Assembly (NCBI RefSeq): GCF_905220565.1
Contig: NC_059416.1
Coordinates: forward strand, 12,338,001-12,402,000
Length of the DNA: 64,000 bases
Source of the DNA: Melitaea cinxia
Taxonomy: Eukaryota; Arthropoda; Insecta; Lepidoptera; Nymphalidae
Direction of reading: 5' to 3'
In this document: positions 20,253 through 31,271 of the stretch, piece after piece
How the letters are laid out: each line of letters begins with the position of its first letter
Position numbering within the stretch: position 1 is the first letter of the stretch
Program-made: the position numbers and the translations under genes
The notes under the pieces: model-generated
Database searches by the model: none
Told to the model about the DNA's origin: nothing
The model's input: only the letters and a program-made list of their open reading frames with translations

Positions 20253-20489
20253 AAAAGAATAAAAATTGTAATGCTCGCCTTATTTCTAGTTTTGCGATAC
20301 ACAATACATTTGTGATTAATTTTTATTTTTGTTTATGTAAAATAAACTTATTAATAAATAATTTACCTTGGCTTCATCCTCTTTGATGTATATCGCTACT
20401 GTTCCGCAATAATGAGTCGTGGCTTGACCTAGTTATCTTTAAAATTTGTTTTATCTCTTCAAAATATGGGTTTTACATATATATTTTGA

Positions 20490-20790
20490 TGTCGGCCACT
20501 GCTGATATATCTTGTTCTAAATTTTTTAACAGCGAGACTGGGGAAGTACCCAAAACTGACAGAAGATCACAGCTAAATAATACTGCTTTCAAGCAGTATT
20601 GTATTCCTGTGGTGAGTAAGGTGACCAGAGCTTCTTGGAAGGATTGGGGGTTCAGCAACGCTCTTGTTGCCGTTGCATTGATTGCTTTCTGGTGTTGCAG
20701 GCGTCTGTAAGCTACGGTAATTGCTTACAATCAGGTGAGCCGTACTTTTGTTTGCAAACCTAGTTGTATAAAAAAAAGATACTTGACATT
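20490..20790 (-). repeat. 'GGTCGGCAAACAAGCG' repeat
   Basis: Antisense order: 'gactggggaagtaccc', 'cagtattgtattcctgtggt', 'aaggtgaccagagcttcttg', 'gctacggtaattgcttac', 'aggtgagccgtacttttgtt'. Near full length. Confidence 0.85.
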
Positions 20791-20799
20791 TACTATTCG

Positions 20800-21149
20800 A
20801 ACGCTCGCGCACACACGCTCACACACAAAAACACGCGAAAAAAAAGACATTTTTTAAAATGGTCCTGTTACTCTGTATGTCGCGAATTATCTGAAAACAA
20901 ACGTAGCATCAGCAACAGACTTACGAAACGTCATTGGTTTTTATTAAACCGTTGCTATAAATAAAATTGCATACACATTAAAATAAATAGTTGAAACAAG
21001 TACACAAAATTAAATATCTTAATATCTACGACAGATGTTACGATTTTCATTTTCGATAAAAAAAAATGATTTAATTTGGATCTCTTTTAAAGATACGACC
21101 GCCTTATCATTTATACCGCTATTATCATTTATATTTGTTTACTTATAAT
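20800..21149. other. unassigned stretch
   Basis: A short CA-rich run (20808-20830) and AT-rich sequence; nothing else recognised. Confidence 0.4.
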
Positions 21150-21410
21150 TAAGTTAAGCTGTCGGTCCCGGATATTGTCATAAATACCTGATAGCGATCG
21201 TTACACATAGTGGGATATATATCCGCCAACCCGCATTGGAGCAGCGTGGTGGATTAAGCTTTGATCCTTCTCCTAAATAGAGAAAAGGCATATTTATTTA
21301 TTTATTTAGAAAAATAAAAGATACAATTTATGTGATAAACAGTGCAGTAAAAACAATGAACAGTTTAAAAGTGCACTGTGTATGCCCAGCAGTGGGATGT
21401 TACAGGCTGA
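21150..21410 (+). repeat. SINE tail with ~90-bp insertion
   Basis: SINE body and tail in sense ('aagctgtcggtcccgg', 'cgcattggagcagcgtggtg', 'ttctcctaaatagagaaaag') are broken at about 21290 by an AT-rich piece starting with ATTT repeats. They resume at about 21380 with 'tatgcccagcagtgggatg' and 'ttacaggctga'. Confidence 0.75.
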
Positions 21411-21837
21411 ATCGTGATCATGATCGATAATTAAGTTGTTTTGCAGTATTTATCTAATTTCCTTTATTGCTACTGTTTTTTATTTTTTATTTTAGTTACT
21501 TATATTTCCTTGAGACATCATTTAGATCTTCAAAGACATACATATTTTATTTTTATTATTTTGGGAGTACGTGTATTAACGATCTTGGAGCTCGAGTCTC
21601 CCTGCGGGATGTTTTTCATAAGGTAGACATATATTAACAATTGCGTCGCAATATATTTATATCCAATACAGTATTATACAACAAAATTATGTATATCTAC
21701 AAGAATATTGATTCTTTTGATATAAATAGTAATAATCGCAGTGTAAAAACGATATGGAATAACAAAATTGTAAGCGTCTCGTTTCTTGGTTATAGTATTC
21801 GTAAGTACAATAAAATCCCACCAATAATTCTGCTATG

Positions 21838-22055
21838 ACTTGGTGACGCTGTATTCCATGCAAGATATTACTAATTCTGTACTAAAAGACCGTTTATATA
21901 TTATTTTCAAAAGAGTAACTGCGGGGTTTCTTGCCGATTCTTCTCTACAGAATCTACATTCCGAATCGGTGGTAGCTTGTGACTTTTAAAAATAATAATC
22001 ACTTAAAACTTTTAATTTGTAAAATGACGATTCGAAGATGCTTTTGAATCCTATT
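21838..22055 (+). pseudogene. decayed LINE 3' end
   Basis: An open stretch ends in residues FLADSSLQNLHSESVVACDF and a stop. The nucleotide block 'gtaactgcggggtttcttgc' with 'ccgaatcggtggtag' is a common ending of lepidopteran LINE coding regions in my experience. The upstream 21411-21837 shows no supported gene. Confidence 0.45.
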
Positions 22056-22065
22056 TGAGTAACGT

Positions 22066-22892
22066 TTTTTTTAACCGACTTCCAAAAAAGGAGGAGGTTC
22101 TCAATTCGAAACTTTTGACCGTGTGGACCGATTTCGACAATTTTTTTTAATCGAAAGGTGGTGTGTGTCAATTGGTCCTGTATAAATTTATTTGAGATCT
22201 AACAACTACTTTTCGAGTTATATCTAATAATGCGTTTTTAGTTGACGATTTTTCGTCAACCTACGTTGTATTATACCGCATTACTTTCTACTGGATGTAC
22301 CGATTTTGATAATTCTTTTTTTGTTGGAAAGGAGATATCCTTAGTTTAGTCTCGTGATAAGAAAACCAGGATCTGATGATGGAATCCCAGAGAAATCGAG
22401 GGAAACTCTTGAAAATCCGCAATAACGTTTTACTGGGTGTATCGATTTTGATCATTCTTTTTTTGTTGGAAAGAAGATATCCCTAGTTTAGTATCATGAT
22501 AAGGAAACCAGGATCTGATGATGGGATCCCAGAGAAATCGAGAATAACTCTTGAAAATCCGTAATAACTTTTTACTGGGAGTACCGATTTTATTATGAAA
22601 ATGAAATGAAATTGAAATGTGACCACATGATAAACATAGGCTTTCGATTAAATTAAAAATCATCAAAATCGCTACACCCACTAAAAAGTTATGCAGTTTT
22701 TCGAGAGTTTCCTTCGATTTCTCTGGAATATTACATCAGATCCTGGTTTCCTTATCATGGTACAACACCAGAGATATCTCCTTTCCAACAAAAAAAGAAT
22801 TATCAAAATCGGTTCATAAACGATGAAATCATCCCCGAACATTCATTTATTGTCGAATTTAGTAACCTCCTCCTTTTTTGAAATCGATTAAA
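22066..22892. mobile_element. AACCGACTTC-type foldback copy
   Basis: Both ends carry the same terminus in opposite orientation: AACCGACTTCC plus 'aaaaaaggaggaggttctc' at the left, 'taacctcctccttttttgaa' plus ATCGATTAA at the right. The internal 'gatctgatgatgg...gaaatcgag' block also appears in both orientations, with the turning point near 22590-22640. Confidence 0.8.
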
Positions 22893-23106
22893 AATAATTC
22901 TCATTTTACTTAAATAGTAAGTATTACTTAAATACACTTAATTTTTAAATTGTTTGTCTCATTAGATCATCATCCAGAATTTATCTAAAAAATCGTTTTG
23001 GTATGTTTTGCGGTAATATTAAAAGTTACGACTGCGCTTTAAAATTAGGGTAATGGCTTCAAAATGGCGCAACTTTCATCGTATTTTAATTGCCAAATTC
23101 ATTATC

Positions 23107-25733
23107 TTAACCCTTAATTCGACATCGTGCAGTATACTTCTCATTAAATAAATAAAAATCTGTGTCAAAAATAAGACTGCACGCCTAGATTTTTAGGTTC
23201 TATATGGAATCTTAAACTATGCAACCATCTTGTGAAAAATCAGTGGCGCGTGCTATTCAACGGTACGCCAGCAATCACCATTGAAATGGCGGGGAGGAAG
23301 GACTTACCGCGAGGGCTCTCGGTAAGTTGTAATTTATTCGTCATTTTATAATTTGTCTCAATGTAAAAATCATTGAAAATAAAATAAAAAACATCCCGGT
23401 AGCTACTCATAAGGCTTTGATTATTTTATTGATATTTGTAAAGTTTTGACGACGCGCCAAACTTTTATGTCCAGTATGCTTCCCGTCATCGAATGATTAG
23501 TTAAGTAACGGTTAAGTAGTATGTCCAGTATTTTTCCCCTTGTCAACGTTGTAAAAAACTAAATACTAAATTATATTCTAGTATACTTCACGTTACAGCA
23601 TTATTAGAAAATATACTTTTACTTTTAGTGTCATAATATTTAGATAAAAATGTCTTATAACTCATTACTTTACGTTTTCAGATCTTTAAGTCTAGAGGAC
23701 ATCGTTTAGTAGCACTGGTACCACCTGAAAACGCTGATTCCGATATTGATACTGCATGCAAATCTGAAAATCAGAAAGAAATTCCTGTACACAAAACTGA
23801 AGAGTTGTCCTTTTCACCATACTCTTCTATAAACTCAGTCTTAGAGAGCGCATGAATATATTGGATAGCTCCGAAAATGATACTATCGACAGTAACGCCT
23901 CTTATGTTGACGCAAATTATTTTACGGAGTTAGTAAACGAAAATGTTGAAAAAGAGGACATTTTTAATGTATCAAGCAGAGAAAATAATCCTTTCCTCGA
24001 AGTTGTCGAAGATAATTTGAACAATGAACAAGTTCCTTTGACTCAAATTATAAACAACGTGCTACCACCGACTGGCGAAGTAAATTATAATGTTTTGCCA
24101 AGTTTGGCTTCATTATTATCCATTCCGTCATCAAGTGCTTCTTCTATTGATAGTCCCTCGACACCAAGACTAACCAGGCGTAAGAGAAAACTTCCGGTCA
24201 GAGCTGTCCCAACGATCACAAAAAATACCAAGACTCTTATTGTAAGTTACAAATGGAATAAAAGGATATTTTAGACACAAAGATGACATTCCATTAAACG
24301 AGTTCTTGTTTCATTTACCGGATACTGACTGTTCACTGGAGTATTTATATCCATTTTTTGAAAATCAGATGATGCTCGGTGTAAAGTTAGTGCTTTTTTA
24401 GTGTCCTTGTAAGACGATTCAGGCTCGTGGATGTGCTGTTTATTTCGACAATTACTTCACAACGCTGGATTTGATTAGGTATCTTTGTGAACACTACGGG
24501 ATTTTCAGCCTCGGCACTATACGGCAAAATAGACTGAAGGGTTGCTGCAAATCGTTAAGTTACAAAGAACTCAAGAAAAAAGGCCGAGGTTCATTCACCC
24601 AAGTTGTAGATGACGAAAAAAAGATTACCATTGTCAATTGGTACGACAATAAAGTTGTGACTTTAGCTTGTTCTTATGCCGATGCTTACCCAGTTGAAGA
24701 GATTATTAGATGGAGTAAAGCACAGAAAAAGAAAATTAGTGTCAACAGTCCACACTACAACCAACATTTGAGAGGCGTCGATCTGTGCGACATGTTAATA
24801 GCTCTTTACAGAACATCTTTCAAGAGCCGTCGTTAGTACATGAACATATTTGGCCAAATGCTAGATATAGCAGTTAACAATGCTTGGCTACTCTACAGAA
24901 GAAAATACAACAAGAATAACTTGAAAAACATAAGTCTAAAACAGTTTTGACAGAAGTTAGCAGTTGAATTGAGACAAAGAGAAAGATCATTGCAGACGGA
25001 AACACCAAGCTCTCTCTACCAAAGAAAACGCTCATTCAAAACCCAAGTGCACCGAGTCCTCTAGTTTCTGTGCGTTATGATTGCTACAACCACTGGCCAG
25101 AATACGTAACATATGGGCGTTGCAAGTTCTGTAAGAATAATAAAACGAACATCCAATGTCCCAAATGCAAACAGAGGTTATGTTTAGTGGTCAAAAGAAA
25201 TTGTTTTTATAATTTCCATAATGAGTATATAAGTAGGAAGGCTGGAGACCAAGTGGCATAAATAATTTACATTTATAATTTTTATGTTTTTGATAACTAA
25301 AAGGGTGATTGTTAGTTATGGCTGTGATTTGAATAACCTAGACTGTTGATATTTATGAAAATTTAATCATTATTTTATTATTATGTTTCAAGAATAACTG
25401 AATTTTTCGTATATTAAGTTTTTTTTAGCTTCTTTTAGTATTTTAAGAGTAAAACAATGTATAAAGAGGCTATTTTTCAATATAGTGAGTATTTGTTTAC
25501 GAAATCGTTGTTTAATTCTATTTGACAGTGGGAAGTATACTTCACGTGGAAAGAGTGGTTCAGTATCTTACAAATTTGACAACGTCCAGTATAGTGGACG
25601 TACGATTTTCAGGAAACTGAAAAAGGTAGAATTTTTTAAGTAATTTTTTTTTGGTCCTTAAAAAGCTAAGAACCTAATCTGTAAAGATTTCACAATTTGA
25701 ATGAAATTAAAAATCCGTCGAATTAAGGGTTAA
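23107..25733 (+). mobile_element. piggyBac-like element, decayed
   Basis: TTAA at 23107-23110 and 25730-25733 is the target duplication. The 13-bp inverted termini CCCTTAATTCGAC (23111-23123) and GTCGAATTAAGGG (25717-25729) match perfectly. Subterminal 'AGTATACTTC' motifs recur at both sides (about 23131, 23579, 25534). The element is 2,619 bp and holds the remains of one transposase gene. Confidence 0.95.
23286..25258 (+). pseudogene. piggyBac-like transposase pseudogene
   Basis: A 36-nt first exon (23286-23321, MAGRKDLPRGLS) ends at GTAAGT. The second exon starts after 'gttttcag' at 23682 in the same phase. The frame breaks near 23850, continues at 23852-24274 (acidic N-terminus), breaks again, and the span carrying the first catalytic Asp appears deleted near 24390-24420. 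24471-24836 keeps the second Asp region (YFDNYFTTLDL just upstream) and the GVDLCD block of the third. 25070-25258 keeps the Cys-rich C-terminus (RCKFC, CPKCKQRLC). It would have been a nuclear DDE transposase acting on TTAA; it is now dead through at least two frame breaks, stops and the deletion. Confidence 0.9.
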
Positions 25734-25974
25734 TTGTCATAATAATTTTGCTGTCAGTCTAATGCGGATCTAACATCGGATGGGATTGTTACAATTTCGT
25801 TTAAACAACCGCACTCTTTAGACCTTAGATTATGAAACACATGAATGTATATGAGTAAAAGATTAATATTGATTTGATATCAAGAAAAATTTATTTAGTT
25901 CCTTCATTTACTAATAGATGGCGTTGTGCCGTCTGGTAATCGCGCTGCTGATTATTTTTGAGTTGAAAATTAAC

Positions 25975-26056
25975 TTAGTCACTACGCTGGGCAGGCGGGT
26001 TGGTGACCGCAGAGCTAGCTTTGTCGCACCGAAAACGCTATTGCCCGTCTTCATTT
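25975..26056 (-). repeat. RTE-tail SINE fragment
   Basis: Only the central 'ctgggcaggcgggttggtga' to 'cgctattgcccgtcttc' part remains. Confidence 0.75.
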
Positions 26057-26084
26057 GTTTCTATTATATGAATTAATAAAAATA

Positions 26085-26375
26085 AGACATCGCTCTGGTG
26101 TAGTGGCACTGAGTGGGCAACAACAACACACGTTTGCGGGCTCGATTCCCGCTCGGGATAGATATTGTATTTATAATTATTTCTCCCCGGTTTGGATGTC
26201 TGTTCTTGTAGGTCTCCTCGCCTTACCTAGGCGAGCACGTTAAGCTTTCGGTGCCGCTTATTTTTATATATATCTGTTAGTGATCATTACTCAGAGTAGG
26301 AATATACCCGTCAACCTGCAGTTGAGCAGCGTGGAGGATTGAGATCTGATCCTACTCCTACATGGGGAAAGACTT
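26085..26375 (+). repeat. tRNA-derived SINE, near full length
   Basis: Head with 'ctctggtgtagtggcactga' and B box 'gctcgattcccgc', body 'ctaggcgagcacgttaagct', tail 'ctcctacatggggaaagac'. The final AGGCTGA block is missing. Confidence 0.8.
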
Positions 26376-27180
26376 CACGTAAAAGTTTTCTATATATCGT
26401 CCTATAAAATAACTTGCCCTAATAATATAACTTCAGTGTTTTAGACCACCGATACAATAGTCTTTACCCCTAGATGTTGAGTATGTGACCTTAACATATT
26501 ACTCTAGCTGTGCCTAGAAAAGTATAGCACGAAATATGACAATACTTTTATAAGTTTCACTTAATTTGATTGACAAGTTATAGAGACGGTACACGCTTCA
26601 CAGTTTTTGAACTTGTTAATTTTCTTTAACCTTTTTACACCTTGACCCTTTACGTCATAGGTGTATAGACACTCATAATTCACTTATACTACTTTCCGAG
26701 TGAAATAATAAAAATAGTACAACGACACGTTAAGAAATGTGTGTATGTGAGCGTGTGTGAGTCATGAACCTATACACGAAGTTGTATGTAATCCGCACTC
26801 AGTGCGTGCGCGCGTGTGCGTGTGTATTTTGTGTGTTCGTGTGTGTTTCTAAGATTCGAAGAACTTATAATGACGTACTAGAATAAATTGTAAGAATTCA
26901 AACCAGTTTTCACATTTTAAATATGGATAAAAATTAAACTTTTCATTTTCTTTCTTTCTATTATACGATTGAAGGCTAACAGCTGTACTATATAAAAAAC
27001 TCTCCGCCGCGAAATCGCAAACAGTAAAATTTCAAGTTGCTCCAATTCAGCTACGCTCACGACGTAATATGAAAACGTCTACATAACGTTTACTGAGAAG
27101 CTTGCTTAGATTGCAGGTAAGATAACGAAATGTACTGAGAATATACAAGCCCTGTTTTACCGGTATTTTAAAAAAGCTTT
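26376..27180. other. unassigned stretch with GT-rich tract
   Basis: 26738-26850 is a degenerate GT/GC-rich simple sequence ('gtgcgtgcgcgcgtgtgcgt'). No gene recognised. Confidence 0.5.
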
Positions 27181-27330
27181 TACATAATAATAATAATAAT
27201 AATAATATTCTTTATTGCACACCATTAAAAGATACAAACAAAAGTAGTATAATTAGAGGAAGAGGTACAAAGGCGGTCTTATCGCTAAAAGAGCGATTTC
27301 TTCCAGACAACCTTTGGGTATAGGACAGCG
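27181..27330 (-). repeat. LINE 3' tail with (ATT)n
   Basis: On the minus strand: 'ccaaaggttgtctggaagaa', the hairpin ATCGCT...AGCGAT, 'ggtgtgcaataaagaata' and an ATT repeat end. It is the same tail design as 6904 and 35630, but with a different terminal microsatellite. Confidence 0.75.
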
Positions 27331-27419
27331 CATAGAAAAGCGGTTAGGAAGTGTACAAATAATTATTATAGAAATTAGAATACATCACAATAGATTATAA
27401 ATATACATACTGCTGTATA

Positions 27420-27765
27420 TACACTTCAGCCTGTAATATCCCACAGGTATTACAGGTCCCACATAGACCTCTTTCCCCATGGTAGAGCTTAGGAAGGATT
27501 AAAGCTTAATCCACCACTGCTCCAATGCGGGTTGATGGATATATTCCCCACTATGAGTAACAATCGCTATCAGGTGTACATGATAACAACCGGGACCGAC
27601 AGCTTGACGCGCTCTCCGAGGCACGGTGGGCAGATCAACAAACACTAACAACCAGGCTGGAAATAAATATTTGTATAAACTCAAATATCCACTCCGAGCG
27701 GGAATCAAACCCGCGACGCGAATTTAGGCGGCGCCGATACCGGCGTTGTATACACAACGGTTGTC
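27420..27765 (-). repeat. tRNA-derived SINE, full length
   Basis: On the minus strand a head with B box 'gcgggtttgattcccgc' is followed by 'ggagtggatatttgagttta', 'caccgtgcctcggagagcgc', 'aacccgcattggagcag' and the tail ending in 'gatattacaggctgaagtg'. A short internal duplication sits in the tail ('acctgtaatacctgtggg'). Confidence 0.85.
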
Positions 27766-27819
27766 AACCGATAAAATTTTACAATATAAATACGATATTA
27801 CAGGCAGAAGCGTATTAAA

Positions 27820-28810
27820 CACAGTCAAATTTTGAACCTCCTCTTTTTTGATATCGGTTAACAAAAAATGACTAAAAAAGAACTAATAAAAAGATAAAAA
27901 CAATTATTTCTAAGAAAATTCATCTAAAAATAATACACAAGAACGCGTAAAACGTCATACACCGGATTTCGAACGGGTCTATCTACTAGGTCATCTCGTC
28001 TGGGCTGTAAAACTATATTAAAAGAAATATACCTTTACAATTTACGAGCGTTTGATAACTTACAGTCTTTGGTAAAGGTTTTATGCCTCCTTCGATAAAT
28101 CGTAAAATTTGGGTGCTCCATACTTTTACCCAATGAATAAGTTATGATATAAATGTAATTGAAAATTCACTATAGGGTCTATATGAAGGCGAATGACGAT
28201 AATAATATATGGTTGGGTATTTATAAATAATTCCAAAATTAATTGGATTGATAGATTGATTCCGTGTAACATCCCAATGTTGATCTCTTTCTTTATGTAA
28301 GAGAGGTGTCAAGGTTAACACAGTAAGCTTAAGCGCACTTTTGAACAGCTGCTTGGTTAATATCTGTTTTAATAACAGGAGGAGAAGCAAACGAGTGGAC
28401 GGAGTCATTCATGGAAGGAGTCATCCGATAAATACCATCGCCTATGGCTATCTGCAATATAAGAGGAGTTGTGGATGCTTTACTAGCCTCTATTCGAAAG
28501 ATATATGTACACTCGACGCTTGAAAACCACCAAATTATTGGGCTCAGGGGAAACCTCAAGAGGAAGGACATTCTACACTTTACATGTACGCGGAAAGAAT
28601 GGGCGTGAAGCTACATACTTAAGCGAATGGTGCAATGGTAGAAACATGACGGTGGCTCCATATTGAAGAATTCTCCGGAATATTCCTCATTATACAGACG
28701 GTAAAAAAAAAACTCAAAAAGCCAACGTCTCTCCTTTCACTTACAGGTCCTAAACCGATCGTAAATTTGGGATCATTTATAATGTAAACTGACTGGATAT
28801 ATTCCCCTAG
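27820..28810. other. unassigned stretch with repeat scraps
   Basis: 27820-27865 is an AACCGACTTC-type end in antisense; 28245-28310 resembles a SINE tail scrap. 28320-28770 has short frames on both strands without motifs; it may be an old LINE 3' region but I cannot show it. Confidence 0.35.
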
Positions 28811-28811
28811 G

Positions 28812-29145
28812 TACTATGAGGGCTTCAGCCAGTAATATCCTACTACTGGGCATAGCCCTCTTTCCCCATGTAGGAGAAGGATCAGGGCTTAATCCATCAC
28901 GTTGCTCCAATGCGGGTTGGCAGATATATTCCCTGCTATGAGTAACGATCGCTATCAGGTGTACATGATAACAACCGGGACCGACGGCGTAATAGATCCA
29001 CAAGGACTGTATAAGCACCCAGACCACGGCAAACACCTGTATGGCCAATACAAACGTTTGTCATGTGCGGGGATCGAGCCCGCAACCGCAACCCGCAACA
29101 GGTCATCCATGGCTGTGACCGTAGCGCCAACGCGGCGTCGGTAAA
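28812..29145 (-). repeat. tRNA-derived SINE, full length
   Basis: On the minus strand: A-box region 'cgcgttggcgctacggtcac', B box 'gcgggctcgatccccgc', 'acatgacaaacg', 'tacaggtgtttgccgtggtc', body 'ccggttgttatcatgtacac' and tail 'atgcccagtagtaggatatt' ending ACTGGCTGAAG. Confidence 0.9.
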
Positions 29146-29149
29146 GTTA

Positions 29150-29666
29150 CATGGTGATATTACAGTTTTGGGTATCATTTGTTGGTAAATCTTAAAAAAT
29201 ATATACCATATAAAACATAAATCCAATATCAATCGAATACCTTATATTCCTTCCGAACCCAGTTGGTTAAAAAACATCAAAGTATAATTAACATCAAATC
29301 CTTTCACATCCTAGTAATAATAGTAATAATATAGATAGACCGTCAAATCACCGGCGGCCATTGATACAATTGTTTCGAAAAGCTTATCTACGCAATGATT
29401 ACCGTCATTTTCATACGATAATGCAACGTAACGACCACTGCTCCGAAACAAACATCATTAGGGAACAGTGCGATCTACGGAAGCGGAAAAATGTCACGCC
29501 TTTATATAATGGAAGATAACCCTGGTTATGAAGGGTTGACTAAAATATTTTTTTCTTTTTTTTTTTTAATAAAAGAAATCAGTGATATTAAAGACATGAC
29601 GAGACACAACAGTTTTGGACTACAATTTTGTAGAAGTATTTAATAAAATATTTATATGTAAAGTTT
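29150..29666. other. unassigned stretch
   Basis: Nothing recognised beyond AT-rich sequence and short A/T runs. Confidence 0.4.
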
Positions 29667-29667
29667 A

Positions 29668-29869
29668 TCTAATATATAAAATTCTCGTGTCACAATGTTA
29701 GTTACAATACTCGTCCGAAACGGCTGGGCCCATTTTTATGAAATTTTGTGTGCATATCGGGTAGGTCTGAGAATCGGCCAAAATCTATTTTTCATACCCC
29801 TAAAATATAAGGGAGGATTAAGGGGGTTAATAACATATATGACGAAACAAAATTTGCGGGGTCAGTTAG
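29668..29869 (+). mobile_element. short Helitron-like element
   Basis: TCTAATATATAAA follows an A, and the end 'gggtcagttag' precedes a T. Length (202 bp) and end design match the element at 4501-4701, with TTAG in place of CTAG. It is non-coding. Confidence 0.55.
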
Positions 29870-31049
29870 TATTGTTATTCAAACTTTATTTTTATATATT
29901 AATTATGATTAAATTATTTATTGATTTGCTATATAATAAGTACATTCATGAAATTAAATATTTGAGACAACGGCGATGGTTACTTGCAAAAATTACAAAT
30001 TCTCGTCTTTATTAATCGTTCTAGCGCAAAAAAAAATGTTTAATATATTTGCGGAAGTTACTTACATTTTTCTGTCAACTGAATATACTTGACAAATTTA
30101 TTTACAAAGTTATATGACTTCAGAGTTACAACAGCCCGTATAAACTTCCAAATATAGGTTATTAACGTCATCAAATCAGATTTGACATTACCTGTGACGT
30201 CACATGTCAGAGCCCTTAATATCCGGCAGGTAACTGTGGACCAATGAAGTTTGCTGGAATATACCTTTTACTTTTAGAAAAAATATAGGACAGTTTTATC
30301 GCAATTATTTTGATATTTAGTTGGAAGGGAAACCCAGAGTCCGAATAATACAACTGGATAAAAAATTATTACTGATATTTGATTATATTATCATTTGATT
30401 GAAAAAAAAAAAGATTATGTGCCCGTCCAAATATTGCAAATAATGTCTCAATTTAAAATGTTTGTTTATTTACATAAAAAATTATAATATGCTTCGATTA
30501 TTGTAGTTCAGTAGTCGTCTCAGGGGAATCGATCATCATAATATCTAACTAAGAAAAAAATATCGACATTTTTATTGTAAAATCAAGTTAATATAACGTA
30601 ATTATAAAACCGAGTAAAACTGCGCGAATCGTCTAGTTATAAAATAAAGTGAGACAGACACGAAGTAAAATAATATTTTCATTTCATTACATGCAAATAC
30701 CCTCCCTAGATGTCTTTATGTTTGCGATCTCAAGTGCTATAAGAGAGTGTAAATTGTTTGTTTTTCTGCCTACGCTTCAAAGAAAGCCATCTCTTACGTA
30801 TATTTTCTTTGCGTTTAAATGATATAGAAAGAATTTGCGAAAAAAATTCTTGAGATACGATGAAAAACCTGAAGAAATATTATCATATCAGATAAAAGAC
30901 TTTAGAAACTTAAATAATAAAAAAGAAAAGTTTGCTTGGAAAAAAAATGCTGATATAATTCTTCGAAATTGGGTACTGGGTACTAAAGAAATCATGTTTA
31001 TTTTGGCACTATACGAAGCTATTTCTTTTTGTTTGTGTAAGCTTAAAAG
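29870..31049. other. unassigned AT-rich stretch
   Basis: A 135-codon frame at 30835-31242 is Lys/Phe/Ile rich and runs into a SINE, so it is not credible as a gene. Nothing else is supported. Confidence 0.45.
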
Positions 31050-31262
31050 CTTAGTGATACATGCGCCGTGGAGGCACTCACACACCGTATTCTTCACACA
31101 CATTCGACTTCCGCACGGAATGGACATATGTATTGGTACAAAATTTTCTTTCCGGGCTGATTGTCTGTCCTTGTGGGTCACTTCACCGTGTTCATCGTGC
31201 CTCGAAGAGCACGTTAAGCTGTTGTCCCAGTTATTATCATAGCCACCTGATAACTTATTACT
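31050..31262 (+). repeat. tRNA-derived SINE, diverged
   Basis: Body blocks 'ggaatggacatatgtattgg', 'gtccttgtgggtcacttcac', 'gtgcctcgaagagcacgtta' and 'cacctgataac' in sense order. The head is decayed and the tail is missing. Confidence 0.65.
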
Positions 31263-31271
31263 TAATAACAC

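Noticed and set aside
19777..20304. 175-codon open frame on the minus strand
   Set aside because: It runs antisense through a complete RTE-tail SINE; its His-rich stretch is the TGATGA tail translated.
30835..31242. 135- and 140-codon overlapping frames on opposite strands
   Set aside because: Both run into a SINE body and have low-complexity composition; no conserved motif.
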